Part shown: positions 27,201 through 34,564 of the stretch, in pieces
Layout of the letters: each line of letters starts with the position of its first letter
How positions within the stretch are numbered: position 1 is the first letter of the stretch
Source of the DNA: Trochalopteron elliotii
Lineage: Eukaryota; Chordata; Aves; Passeriformes; Leiothrichidae
Direction of reading: 5' to 3'
Length of the DNA: 64,000 nucleotides
Assembly: GCA_024734555.1 (NCBI GenBank)
Contig: JANPWX010000344.1
Span: forward strand, 1-64,000
The notes under the pieces: generated by a model
Databases searched by the model: none
What the model saw: the letters and a program-made list of their open reading frames with translations, nothing else
Told to the model about the DNA's origin: nothing
Program-made: the position numbers and the translations under genes

Positions 27201-28302
27201 GAGCAAGAGCAGCCAGATGATCACGTTCACCTTCCAGAACGGCTGCGTGGCCACGCTGCGCACCAGCGGCACTGAGCCCAAGATCAAGTACTACGCTGAG
27301 ATGTGTGCACTGCCCGGGCACAGGTCAGTGCCCCAGCCCTCTGCCTGCCCACTGCAGGGACACACAGAGGGTGGGCTTCTCTAACAAACCCTCTTCCCCA
27401 CTTACTTAGAGCTAAAAAGTGATCAGGTGACAAAATCACAGAGTTATTTTAGCCTAAGAAAGCTCTGAGATCACAGAGTCCAGCCTGTGACCAGCCCTCA
27501 CCTTGTCAACCTGACCAGAGCACTGAGTATGGAATCCAGGCATTCCCTTCTCTTCTGAGGTTGTGCTGCTGCTGGTGAGGGTGTTTGCAGCCAGGTGGGT
27601 TCCCACTGCCTCTGGGAATCTGCTGTGGGAATACTCTGAGCTGCCGGAGGGGAACTAGATGTTGTTCACCTGGGTTGAGCTTCTTCCAGTTTAAAAGAGG
27701 GGGGAGAAAATCCAGGGTGTGTTTACACCACTGAAACTTCTTGTGTTATGGAATCATGGAGTGGTTTGTGTTGGAAGGGACCTTAAAGAGCATCTCATTC
27801 CACCCCTCTGCCACAGGCAGGGACACATTCCACTGTCCCAGGTTGCTCCAACCTGGCCTTGGACACTTCCAGGGGTGAGGCAGCCACAGCTGCTCTGGGC
27901 ACCCTGTGCCAGGGCTTCACCACCTGATTATTGCAGTATTAATTGGAATTAAAGAAGAAAAAGGCCACTAGAGGGCTCTGGGCAGCACCTTTAAAAGTCC
28001 CTTCCCACCCAAACCATTCTGTGATTCCATGATAAACCCTGCTGAAAATGAGCTTGTTAAAGCCCAGTTTGGAGTGTCTACACCTGGAGGGGTAGGAAAC
28101 CCAGCAGAGAAAGTCCATCCCCCATCCAGGTCATGCTGTTTATTTATTTATGTTTGGGCATTTCCCAAACCTCTGACCTGGCCCTGTTCTTTCCTGCAGT
28201 GACAGAAGTGTGCTGGAAGAGGAGCTCCAGAAGCTGATTGAGGCTTTGATTGAGAATTTCCTGGAGCCTGCCAAGAATGGGCTGACCTGGCGCTCTGCGT
28301 AG
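5950..28302 (+). CDS. PGM2L1: Glucose-1,6-bisphosphate synthase (phosphoglucomutase 2-like 1), complete
   Basis: Cytosolic alpha-D-phosphohexomutase-family enzyme that makes glucose-1,6-bisphosphate, using 1,3-bisphosphoglycerate as phosphate donor. Coding exons: 5950-6060, 13234-13401, 17465-17571, 19310-19394, 20037-20120, 21834-22027, 22686-22875, 23083-23180, 24063-24243, 25737-25830, 26216-26345, 26773-26962, 27190-27323, 28200-28302. They join in frame to 1869 nt (622 residues plus TAG), the length I recall for the human protein. Visible motifs: catalytic loop [14 protein letters not shown] with Ser175, metal loop DPDADR (332-337), sugar-binding EES (434-436) and phosphate-binding RTSGTEPK (568-575). 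The Arg after ASHN, where PGM2 has Pro, and the N-terminal exon favour PGM2L1 over PGM2. All introns are GT-AG; intron 1 is 7.2 kb. Confidence 0.97.
6263..6552. repeat. 61-bp minisatellite in PGM2L1 intron 1
   Basis: Five tandem units begin at 6263, 6324, 6385, 6443 and 6504, each opening with GCTCACCTGGGCAGGGATGG (the last is diverged and truncated). The 58-bp fourth step contains a single N at 6433 and has probably lost bases to assembly. Each unit includes GGTGCCATCCCGGCACC, a perfect 6-bp stem with a 5-nt loop (GGTACC in the first unit breaks one pair). The array begins about 200 bp after the exon 1 donor. Confidence 0.95.
6553..13233 (+). other. PGM2L1: PGM2L1 intron 1, remainder
   Basis: 6.7 kb of intron with no recognisable gene on either strand. 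It contains AT-rich tracts (9247-9283 and 10060-10190, TATATA-rich), homopolymer A/T runs, and one CR1 tail near its 3' end. Exon 2 follows the acceptor TTTTGCAG at 13226-13233. Confidence 0.7.
12755..12840 (+). mobile_element. CR1 3' tail fragment
   Basis: Plus-oriented tail: GGTGGACTAGGGTGATCTCC, then TTCCTTCCAACCCAAACCAT and CCTGTGATTTCCATG. It lies in PGM2L1 intron 1, about 0.4 kb before exon 2. Confidence 0.75.
16500..16574 (+). mobile_element. Diverged CR1 3' tail fragment
   Basis: GATCTCCAAGGCCTTTCCCA followed by GCCTTAACAGTCTGTGATTC resembles the CR1 3' end in plus orientation. It is older and more diverged than other copies in the window. Located in PGM2L1 intron 2. Confidence 0.6.
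20188..20375 (-). mobile_element. CR1 3' fragment
   Basis: Minus-oriented CR1 in PGM2L1 intron 5, about 65 bp after the exon 5 donor. Recognised by GGGTTGGAAAAGGCCTTAAA, CCACCTCCTGCCATGGCAGG, CCAGCCTGGCCTTGGAA and GCCTGTGCCAGGGCCTCCCC. Confidence 0.85.
23890..24062 (+). repeat. Tandem duplication including the polypyrimidine tract before PGM2L1 exon 9
   Basis: The block AGTGTTYAGTGACAGCAG plus AATTCCTGTCCC occurs three times, starting near 23903, 23952 and 24005 (steps 49 and 53 bp). The second unit ends in a pyrimidine tract with an acceptor-like CTCTCCTAG at 23998-24006. The third ends in the real acceptor CTCTCCCTGCAG at 24051-24062. Confidence 0.9.
26538..26612 (+). mobile_element. CR1 internal fragment
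   Basis: GGGACAGGACACAGGGAATG followed by GCTTCCCACTGCCAGAAGGG matches the middle of the CR1 copy at 4740-4815. It lies in PGM2L1 intron 11, between exon 11 and exon 12. Confidence 0.75.
27748..27925 (-). mobile_element. CR1 3' fragment in the last PGM2L1 intron
   Basis: Minus-oriented: TGGAATCATGGAGTGGTTTG, TGGAAGGGACCTTAAAGAGC, CCACCCCTCTGCCACAGGCA, GGACACTTCCAGGGGTGAGG and GCCAGGGCTTCACCACC. Confidence 0.9.
27985..28032 (+). mobile_element. CR1 3' tail fragment, opposite orientation
   Basis: GGCAGCACCTTTAAAAGTCC, then CTTCCCACCCAAACCATTCT and GTGATTCCATGAT: a short plus-oriented tail only 60 bp from the minus-oriented CR1 beside it. The two may be one rearranged insertion or a nested pair. 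Confidence 0.7.
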
Positions 28303-29440
28303 AGCCCCGGGGACACAGCATGGAACAAAGGACCCAGGAGCAGAACCAGTCTCATCTTTGTGTGTGTGTGTTTGAAACAGCTGCATTCTTTTTCTGTAAA
28401 GAAGAAGCATTCTTTTGTCAGGCTCTTCACCAAATTGGGACAAGGAGAGGAGGTCAGAGGAAAGGGTGAAATTTGTTGTTGCAGTTTTCAGTCCTTTTGA
28501 CCAAAAGTTTAATTAACCCACACCAGTGCAAGTGAACTGCCCTGGTACCTTTCAGGCAGCTGAGCTTAGCTGCTACATCTTGTCTTAAACTCAGTTTCAG
28601 GTACCTAGAACACCTCTTTTTTGTGTGTGAAAAGGTTTTTAAAGTTTTAAAGGAGTGATCACTCCAAACTGACAACAAAGGCTGCTTTTTCCCTGCAGCT
28701 CTCTGAGACCTTCTGTACAGGTCTGCACTTCCAAAAGCATCAAAGCAGAGCTCAGCATTTCTTGTTTAGGCAAATTGTTGACATTCTTCAGCTACTTAAG
28801 ATTTCTTCTGGTGGAGAAGGCGATATTGGGCATTGTAGCTTTCCTCTGTGTGTCTCAAAATAATTGGCAGTGAAACAATAGTGGCAACAGCTGCAGCTTG
28901 GGATTGGAATTGCCTGGTGCCTTTCCAAGGCTTCCAAAGGAGCAGGAACTTGGGGCAATTTTACCAAGGAATGACCTTCTGACTGCAGTAAGCTCTGTAG
29001 CTTCTTTTTGTCCCACATCTCTGAAGGGTCTTAAGCTTTCTTGGTTTTCTGTATTTGTTAGTTTGACTGAAAATGCCAGTCAGTGATTTCTTTGTTTTTG
29101 CTGGCCTGAATTTATATTGTCTGTGTATTAAAGAAAAAAAAAAAAACATGAAAGGAAGAAAGTGGAGATGAGGGACTGGCACAGTTACTGAATTGTGATT
29201 TTTTTGAAGGTTTTTTTGATTGTACTGTTCCATGTTTTCTGTTAGAGTAGCACTTTGCAAATTCAATTATTCTTTATTTTTAAGGGCAAATTTTTACAAG
29301 TTTCTCTCATTTTTCTCCCTTTGCTCAAGTAGCAAGTGTGAGACTGCTAATCATATTTTCCAAAAAAACCCACCCAAACCAATACTCAAGTTATCCTTGT
29401 GGTTATATTGGATTTTGGGTAATAAAGGCTGTATTTTGGC
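28303..29440 (+). other. PGM2L1: PGM2L1 3' UTR with candidate poly(A) signals
   Basis: Non-coding sequence after the TAG stop. It contains a short GT run (28360-28370), an ATTAAA at about 29127 followed by a genomic A-run, and an AATAAA at 29421-29426, the first canonical poly(A) signal. The mammalian gene has a long 3' UTR, so transcription may extend further, perhaps to about 32.1 kb. The true end cannot be fixed from sequence. Confidence 0.5.
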
Positions 29441-32261
29441 TCAGGAGAGCTGGTTCTGGAAGCTCCCTGCTGTTATTGACAGCAAGTAAAGAGAAGTAGT
29501 AGCAATCCAGTGCTGGCTTTTATCTGTGTTGGAGATGATGGGAGAAGACCTCAGGGTGCTCTGGAGTCCAAGCTGTTGTTTTGCCACTATTGTTGCCTCT
29601 CCAAATTCATCCTCCCTCTGACTATGCCCTTGCAGCTGGATGCCATAGAATGGCACAGGGTGGGTTTGTGTGTGTTTTCTCTCCATGGCTTCAGAGAGCC
29701 CTGAGGTTTGGGGGTTTCCTGCTGCCAGCAGCTTTGCACTATATCCATGGAGAAGTATTTCAGTGTCTATGAATGTACATGTACTAGAGAAGGTCTGTGT
29801 TGCACAAATTCTGACCTGTCACTGCTATTTATTTATTTTTTTATTTTAAGAGAAAGTATCTCCAAATTGTTCTGCCATTGAGTGAAATGTAACTAATGCC
29901 AAAAGCTTGTTTTTTTGATTTTTTTTTTTTTACCTTGCTTGTACATTTGACTGACATGGTGAGGAAAACAGGTAAACCCAGTTACACTTGGAGGATGCTT
30001 TTGTTGTTGTCCATGCTGGGTAGGGCTGGGAAGGCATTTGTGACTGCTGCTTTGCCTTCAGCTCTCCCAAAAAGGGTGCAGATCTGGATCCTCATTGCAC
30101 TGAACTTGAAGGAGCTCTTGCCATTCCTTCCATTGGCAGCAGACTAAACCCTGAGGTGTTGAGGATTTTGTTCTCCAAGCCATAAAGAGAACAAGTGACT
30201 TGGGACATGATTTTGAACAAACACTGTAAAAAGCATAAGTGTGTGTGTGTGGTGAGCCCAGCTGGGTGTTACTGTAGCAGTCAAGTCTTGTGAGTGATGG
30301 TTGTGCTCCTACAAAGAGCAGGAAGCTGCAGCTTCCCAGAGGTCTGCTTTGTGTCAGTAGGCAGTGCTGGAAATGGAGAAAATGTTTTCAAATGAGCATT
30401 GTTAGAGGCTGGTGACTGTTCATTGTCTAACTGTGTTTAATGGAAGAAGAAAACCCAGCTGTGGGGTGTGAAGTGTCTGGGATTTTGCCCAAGGGCAGGT
30501 TTGGCAGTGAGCTGTAGCTGTAGTGATGCTTTTGGGAGGACAGCAGCAGGCACAAGGTGTTGAATGTACTTTCAGGGTATAACAACTCTTTGCTGTTTTG
30601 AAACTGCTGCTACTGTTGTTTTCCTACTGTATTGGAACTGTTTGATATATTTATACTGTTCCATTTGTGGAACTCCTTTATCTCCTCCCTCTGATCTCTC
30701 ATCCCTTACTTCTGTTACTGTGAAGGACTGGAATTCTCATTTCCTTGCCCTGTAACTTTGTTCTGCATCGTGTTAGAGTTGACTTGGTTTGTGCACAGCC
30801 TTCCTTGAGTTGTCAGCTGTTCTTTCCCACTTCTCAGACAAGAACAAAGGCTTTTCTGACTTGAGTAGGAAGCAGATCACAGATCAAAGGACGCTGTGGG
30901 TGTTGTTTCCGAGGTGCTTCCAGGTAAAACTCACCTTTTCAAAGGCTGGACAGTGGCTGAAGCTGCAGTCACACGGCCACTGTTGGGTTTAGTGTTTGAT
31001 AAAATCCAGAGGGCTTGGGTTTGTCCCTTGGCTGTGAGAGGTTTATTCTCTGTGGTGATGTCGTGTTTCTGTGGGCCTGGGCCAGGAGGGGCTTTGCCAG
31101 GCCAGGGCTTTGCCAGGCAAGGCTGGATGGCTGTGAGGCAGAGCTCGTAGCTGGTTGTTCTTACTGAGGCTGTGATAGAGCAGCCAGGGTGTGGATTAAA
31201 TATTTGCAAGTGCTGCCCCTGTGTCTCTTCCAGCCTCTCTGAGGGTGTGTGAGGGGGCTGCCCACTGTGGTGTGGCAGAGGAGGAGGGAATGTGTGTCAC
31301 AGGGAGAGCTGGGCTGCAGCTGTGGCCCAGAGGAGCAGTGTAGCCCCACTGCCTTGGGCTGCAGGAGAGCTGGGATCTCACCTGAGGAGTTCTGCTCCTT
31401 TCCCTCCTTTGAAACACCCATTCCTTCCCTCTGAGGAGGGCAGACACACACTGGTACTGTCCATGGGGCCATCAATACATGACAAGGGCAGACCCTCTGG
31501 GTTTCAGCTGTCCAGGTGAGCTGCCCTGTCTGGCTGCTCCCAAGCTCTGGTGGTTGGTTACCTGCATGCTGACAGTCCTGGTGCTGCTCAGGCAGCACTT
31601 TGGGTGCTCTCCCTGCCATGTTTTTGGGGATTCCAGCTCCCCTTTCCCTACAGGAAGGTGTTTGTGACACGACAGTGGAAGGCAGGAGAGGAAGAATGGC
31701 TTCTGCCACTTTGGCGGGCTGGGATGTGTGTGCTGCTCCAGGAAACACCTGTGTGGTCTCTAATTTTAAAACTGATACTGTTATCACTTTGTTTTGTCTT
31801 CCCTCCCCCTTTTTGTCCTCTCCCAGCTAAGTGGGGGCTCCTTGTAGGGTGACACCTGTGTGGTGACAGTCCAGCTCGCTTCCCTCTGCTCAAGAACAGC
31901 TTTGTATGAGGTGATTGAAGTGTCTCAAGTTGCATCATTCTCCTTGCCTGGAACTGTGGGGAGTTCTGCATCTGTACTCCTCTTTACCCAGTGTCTGTTC
32001 TGTAAAACTAGGGTGTATTACAAATGCAGAGTGAGAATTTGCACTTTTCTGAAGAGTTTCTGTGTACTGCTATGTGGATGTAGCTGAATGAAGTGTTATA
32101 AGTAGTAAAATATTCCCTTCATAGTCTCCATCTGCGTTTGTCTTCTTTAGCCAAACACGTCTGCCCCAGAAGCTGGGCTTGGAGGAATACCCATGTGCCA
32201 CTTGGATAAGGTCTGGGAACAAGAGACTGTTCAGAGCCGCCTACTTTTGGTGGCACTGACC
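29441..32261. other. Interval between the PGM2L1 3' UTR and the 62-bp array
   Basis: No protein-coding gene recognised. It may be distal PGM2L1 3' UTR. Minor features are a GT run at 30239-30251 and a 16-bp direct duplication GGGCTTTGCCAGGC(C/A)AGG near 31088-31122. None of the open frames looks like a known protein. Confidence 0.5.
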
Positions 32262-32266
32262 NNNNN
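32262..32266. other. Assembly gap (5 Ns)
   Basis: Five Ns lie exactly at the left edge of the 62-bp tandem array. The array is therefore probably incomplete or collapsed and its true copy number is unknown. Confidence 0.95.
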
Positions 32267-32540
32267 GGCAGCACTGCCGCGCAGCCCGCGACTTGGCGAG
32301 CTGCAGTACCGCTCCGTGGCCACAGGGCGGCAGCACTGCCGCGCAGCCCGCGACTTGGCGAGCTGCAGTACCGCTCCGTGTCCACAGGGCGGCAGCACTG
32401 CCGCGCAGCCCGCGACTTGGTGAGCTGCAGTACCGCTCCGTGTCCACACGATGGCAGCACTGCCGCGCAGCCCGCGACTTGGTGAGCTGCAGTACCGCTC
32501 CGTGTCCACACGACGGCAGCATTGCCGCACAGCTCGGCCC
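32267..32540. repeat. 62-bp CpG-rich minisatellite with CTCF-like motif per unit
   Basis: Units begin with GGCAGCACTGCCGCGCAGCC at 32267, 32329, 32391, 32453 and 32515 (last partial), an exact 62-bp period with very low divergence. Each full unit holds TGCAGTACC, 9 nt, then CCACAGGGCGGCAGC on the plus strand (32302-32334, 32364-32396; diverged cores at 32426-32458 and 32488-32520). This is the spacing expected of the CTCF upstream plus core motif. Long open frames across it on the minus strand arise because the unit lacks stops in every frame. Confidence 0.95.
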
Positions 32541-33279
32541 GGGGCACCGGCACAGAGGGGGGGCAAAAACGACCGGGGCCAAAAACGCTCTTCCAAACAT
32601 CCTCGAAAATAAGTGCCCCAAAAGAACCCCGACCACAACTAAAAGAACCCTGCCACTAACCAAGTTAAAACAAAAATAGCCTTTATTTTAGGGTACATTT
32701 CTATATTTTTATATTTATAGTTACTTGCTTTATTTATGGCTTTCCAAGTCAGTAGGAACAAGAGGAAGTGTGGTGCTAGAACTGTGTCCCATCAGGTTGT
32801 ATTTCCCTCTGAGGACAGAGAGTCTCTGGGCATAGTGAAAGTGGTGTGAGTGCTTGGATGAGCAATCCAGGGAACAAGGAGCTCAGAATTCCAGCTGTTG
32901 ATGACCATTGCCTTAAGTCTGTTTGGTTTGTGTGTGACAGAACTGGGATTTGGGCTGTTGCTGGGCAGGAAAGCGAGAGTTTGGATCAGGAATTATGCAA
33001 ACGAGGCCTGGTGATGGTCGATTTCTTGTGTTTTTCAGTGAGCCGGGGCTGGCACAAGGACTCGTGCAGGTGCTGATCTGGCACTGGAGCTGTTGCCCTT
33101 TGGAGCCATTTTAAAGGCATTATTATAGAACATTTTAGAGGCTGTTTCCAGGATTCCATTTGTAGCTGGATCTGGCTCCAAGTGCATGAGCCCAGGGGAG
33201 GTTTATGACCTCTCCAGACTTGTGCTCCCCTTGGTACAGACTGGGGCTGGAGCAGGTTTTCCAGGGCAGCGGCGATCGC

Positions 33280-33600
33280 TGAGGACGGGTGCTCTGTGCA
33301 GCAGGGGCTGGTTTTTGCCCGGCTGAGATGAGCTCTGTGAGCAGCCGGGAGCGGATTTGGGCCAGAGTCGGGACCGGCTGCGGGTCCCGCCCGTGCCGGA
33401 GCGCCGTGGTGCTGCCCTCCTGTGGACAGCGCCTGGTACTGCAGCCCCGGCGGCGGGCGTGGCCCCGCGGAGTCGGCGGAGAGATCGCGCAGCAGAGAAC
33501 GCACCCCAAAACCTCCCCGGCCCCACGGACAGCGGCTGTGGGCTCAGGCAGAGCCACACGGGGCTCCTCTGGCCTCTCCGCTGGGGTTAACCCCCGGGAA
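33280..33600. promoter_or_regulatory. Orphan CpG-rich block between convergent genes
   Basis: A CpG-rich island-like stretch (for example GGCGGGCGTGGCCCCGCGGA at 33449-33468) lies more than 5 kb beyond the PGM2L1 stop and about 1 kb beyond the DNAJB13 3' end, where no annotated promoter is expected. It includes the single minus-oriented CTCF-like site at 33411-33443. It could be an unannotated non-coding promoter, an insulator, or a promoter relic. Confidence 0.5.
33411..33443 (-). promoter_or_regulatory. CTCF-like two-part site, opposite to the 62-bp array
   Basis: On the minus strand it reads TGCAGTACC, 9 nt, CCACAGGAGGGCAGC: the same architecture and spacing as in each 62-bp unit 1 kb away, but inverted. 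Similarity to the array is confined mostly to this 33-bp motif, suggesting shared function rather than duplication of a whole unit. Confidence 0.5.
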
Positions 33601-33689
33601 ATTACATTTCTGACAGCCCGGACCCACCCATGTCTGCTGGAAAAGCGTAGAGGTGAAGAGGCAAATGCCAGAATTCCTTTGGGATGGTG

Positions 33690-34195
33690 GAGCTGTGGTG
33701 TTTGGGGATCTGAGGTCTCAGCCGGGATCAGGACAATGACAGGTTTATGTCCCCTAGAACTGGCTATTTATAACCGTCATCCCCATAGCCCCACTATGGC
33801 AGACTTGAGGGAATTCCCTAGAATTCAGCTGATTTCACCCATCCTGAGGTGAGGCTCCAGCTGATACCCTAAAGCAGGAGAAGGGGGTGGCTGGACACAC
33901 TCCCGGCTCTTGGTGAAGTAGCCCCTGTGCCCAGGTGCCTTTATCCCTCATCCAGGTCTCTCCCTGGTCTCTCCAATGAGAGAGCTGAGTGGGGGATACC
34001 CCAGTGAGGACCCACAACCTCCCCGTGCTGACTAAACCCCATATTCCAACCCATGCTGGATTTGGGATGGGGGTATCCCGGGCATGTTCCCTCATCACTG
34101 CTTTTCCTGGCACAGCTTCCCATTATTCCTTACTGGCACTTGCAATAAACCACCCCTAAGGGGTCCAATTGCAGTGGGGTCAGGGTTTCCTCCCC
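33690..34195 (+). other. Possible degraded solo LTR-like segment
   Basis: A TATA-like CTATTTATAACC at about 33766-33777 is followed about 370 bp later by GCAATAAACCACC (AATAAA at 34144-34149), the arrangement of an LTR promoter and poly(A) signal. The left edge may be TGTGGTGTTTGGGG near 33690. I could not find a convincing target-site duplication or internal retroviral sequence, so this is tentative. Confidence 0.25.
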
Positions 34196-34515
34196 TTTTC
34201 CAGTGGCACTCCAGGGCTGGGAGAATGCCCTAAAAAGGCAACACAGGTGTTATCTGACCTCTCCCTGTGCTGTCAGGGCTCAGCTTCAGCAGGGACAGAA
34301 TCTGGGATGAGGAGAATAAAGCACTGAGGCTGGGGGGTGCCTCCCTCCATACCCCCAGATCCTCCCCTGGGGCTGCAGAGCTGCAGGGTGGGGGGTGGAG
34401 AGCAGAGACCACAAAGCCAGAGCTGGGCCAGCCCTCAGGGCTGTTGTTTTAGGGTGTCTGAGGGGTCCCAGCATTTGGAAGAACTTCTGCCCAGTCCCAG
34501 TGCTGCCTCCAAAGC

Positions 34516-34521
34516 TTTATT
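34516..34521 (-). other. DNAJB13: DNAJB13 polyadenylation signal
   Basis: AATAAA on the minus strand, about 45 nt after the DNAJB13 stop codon. This gives a very short 3' UTR. Confidence 0.8.
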
Positions 34522-34564
34522 GGGGAGGGACAAGGGAGGGGGGAGAGGGAGAAGGTCACTGTCC

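Noticed and set aside
5950..28302. Assignment as PGM2 (phosphopentomutase) rather than PGM2L1
   Set aside because: The catalytic loop is [12 protein letters not shown] rather than the ASHNPKQDNGYK I recall for PGM2. The N-terminal exon and C-terminal exon also fit PGM2L1, and the 11q13-type neighbourhood agrees.
29120..29160. ATTAAA followed by an A-run as a processed pseudogene insertion end
   Set aside because: No coding body or target-site duplication is visible. It is more simply part of the PGM2L1 3' UTR.
32267..32540. Regularly spaced repeats as a CRISPR array
   Set aside because: The units are contiguous with no unique spacers, and the window is vertebrate nuclear DNA.
32231..32663. 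Long minus-strand open frames with repeated peptide units across the 62-bp array
   Set aside because: The unit length is not a multiple of three, so every frame stays open through the array simply because the unit has no stop codons. No start context, splice structure or homologue supports a protein.
28303..34564. Search for UCP2, UCP3, C2CD3, PPME1 or P4HA3 exons between PGM2L1 and DNAJB13
   Set aside because: No frame in this interval resembles a mitochondrial carrier signature or the other expected proteins, so none was annotated.
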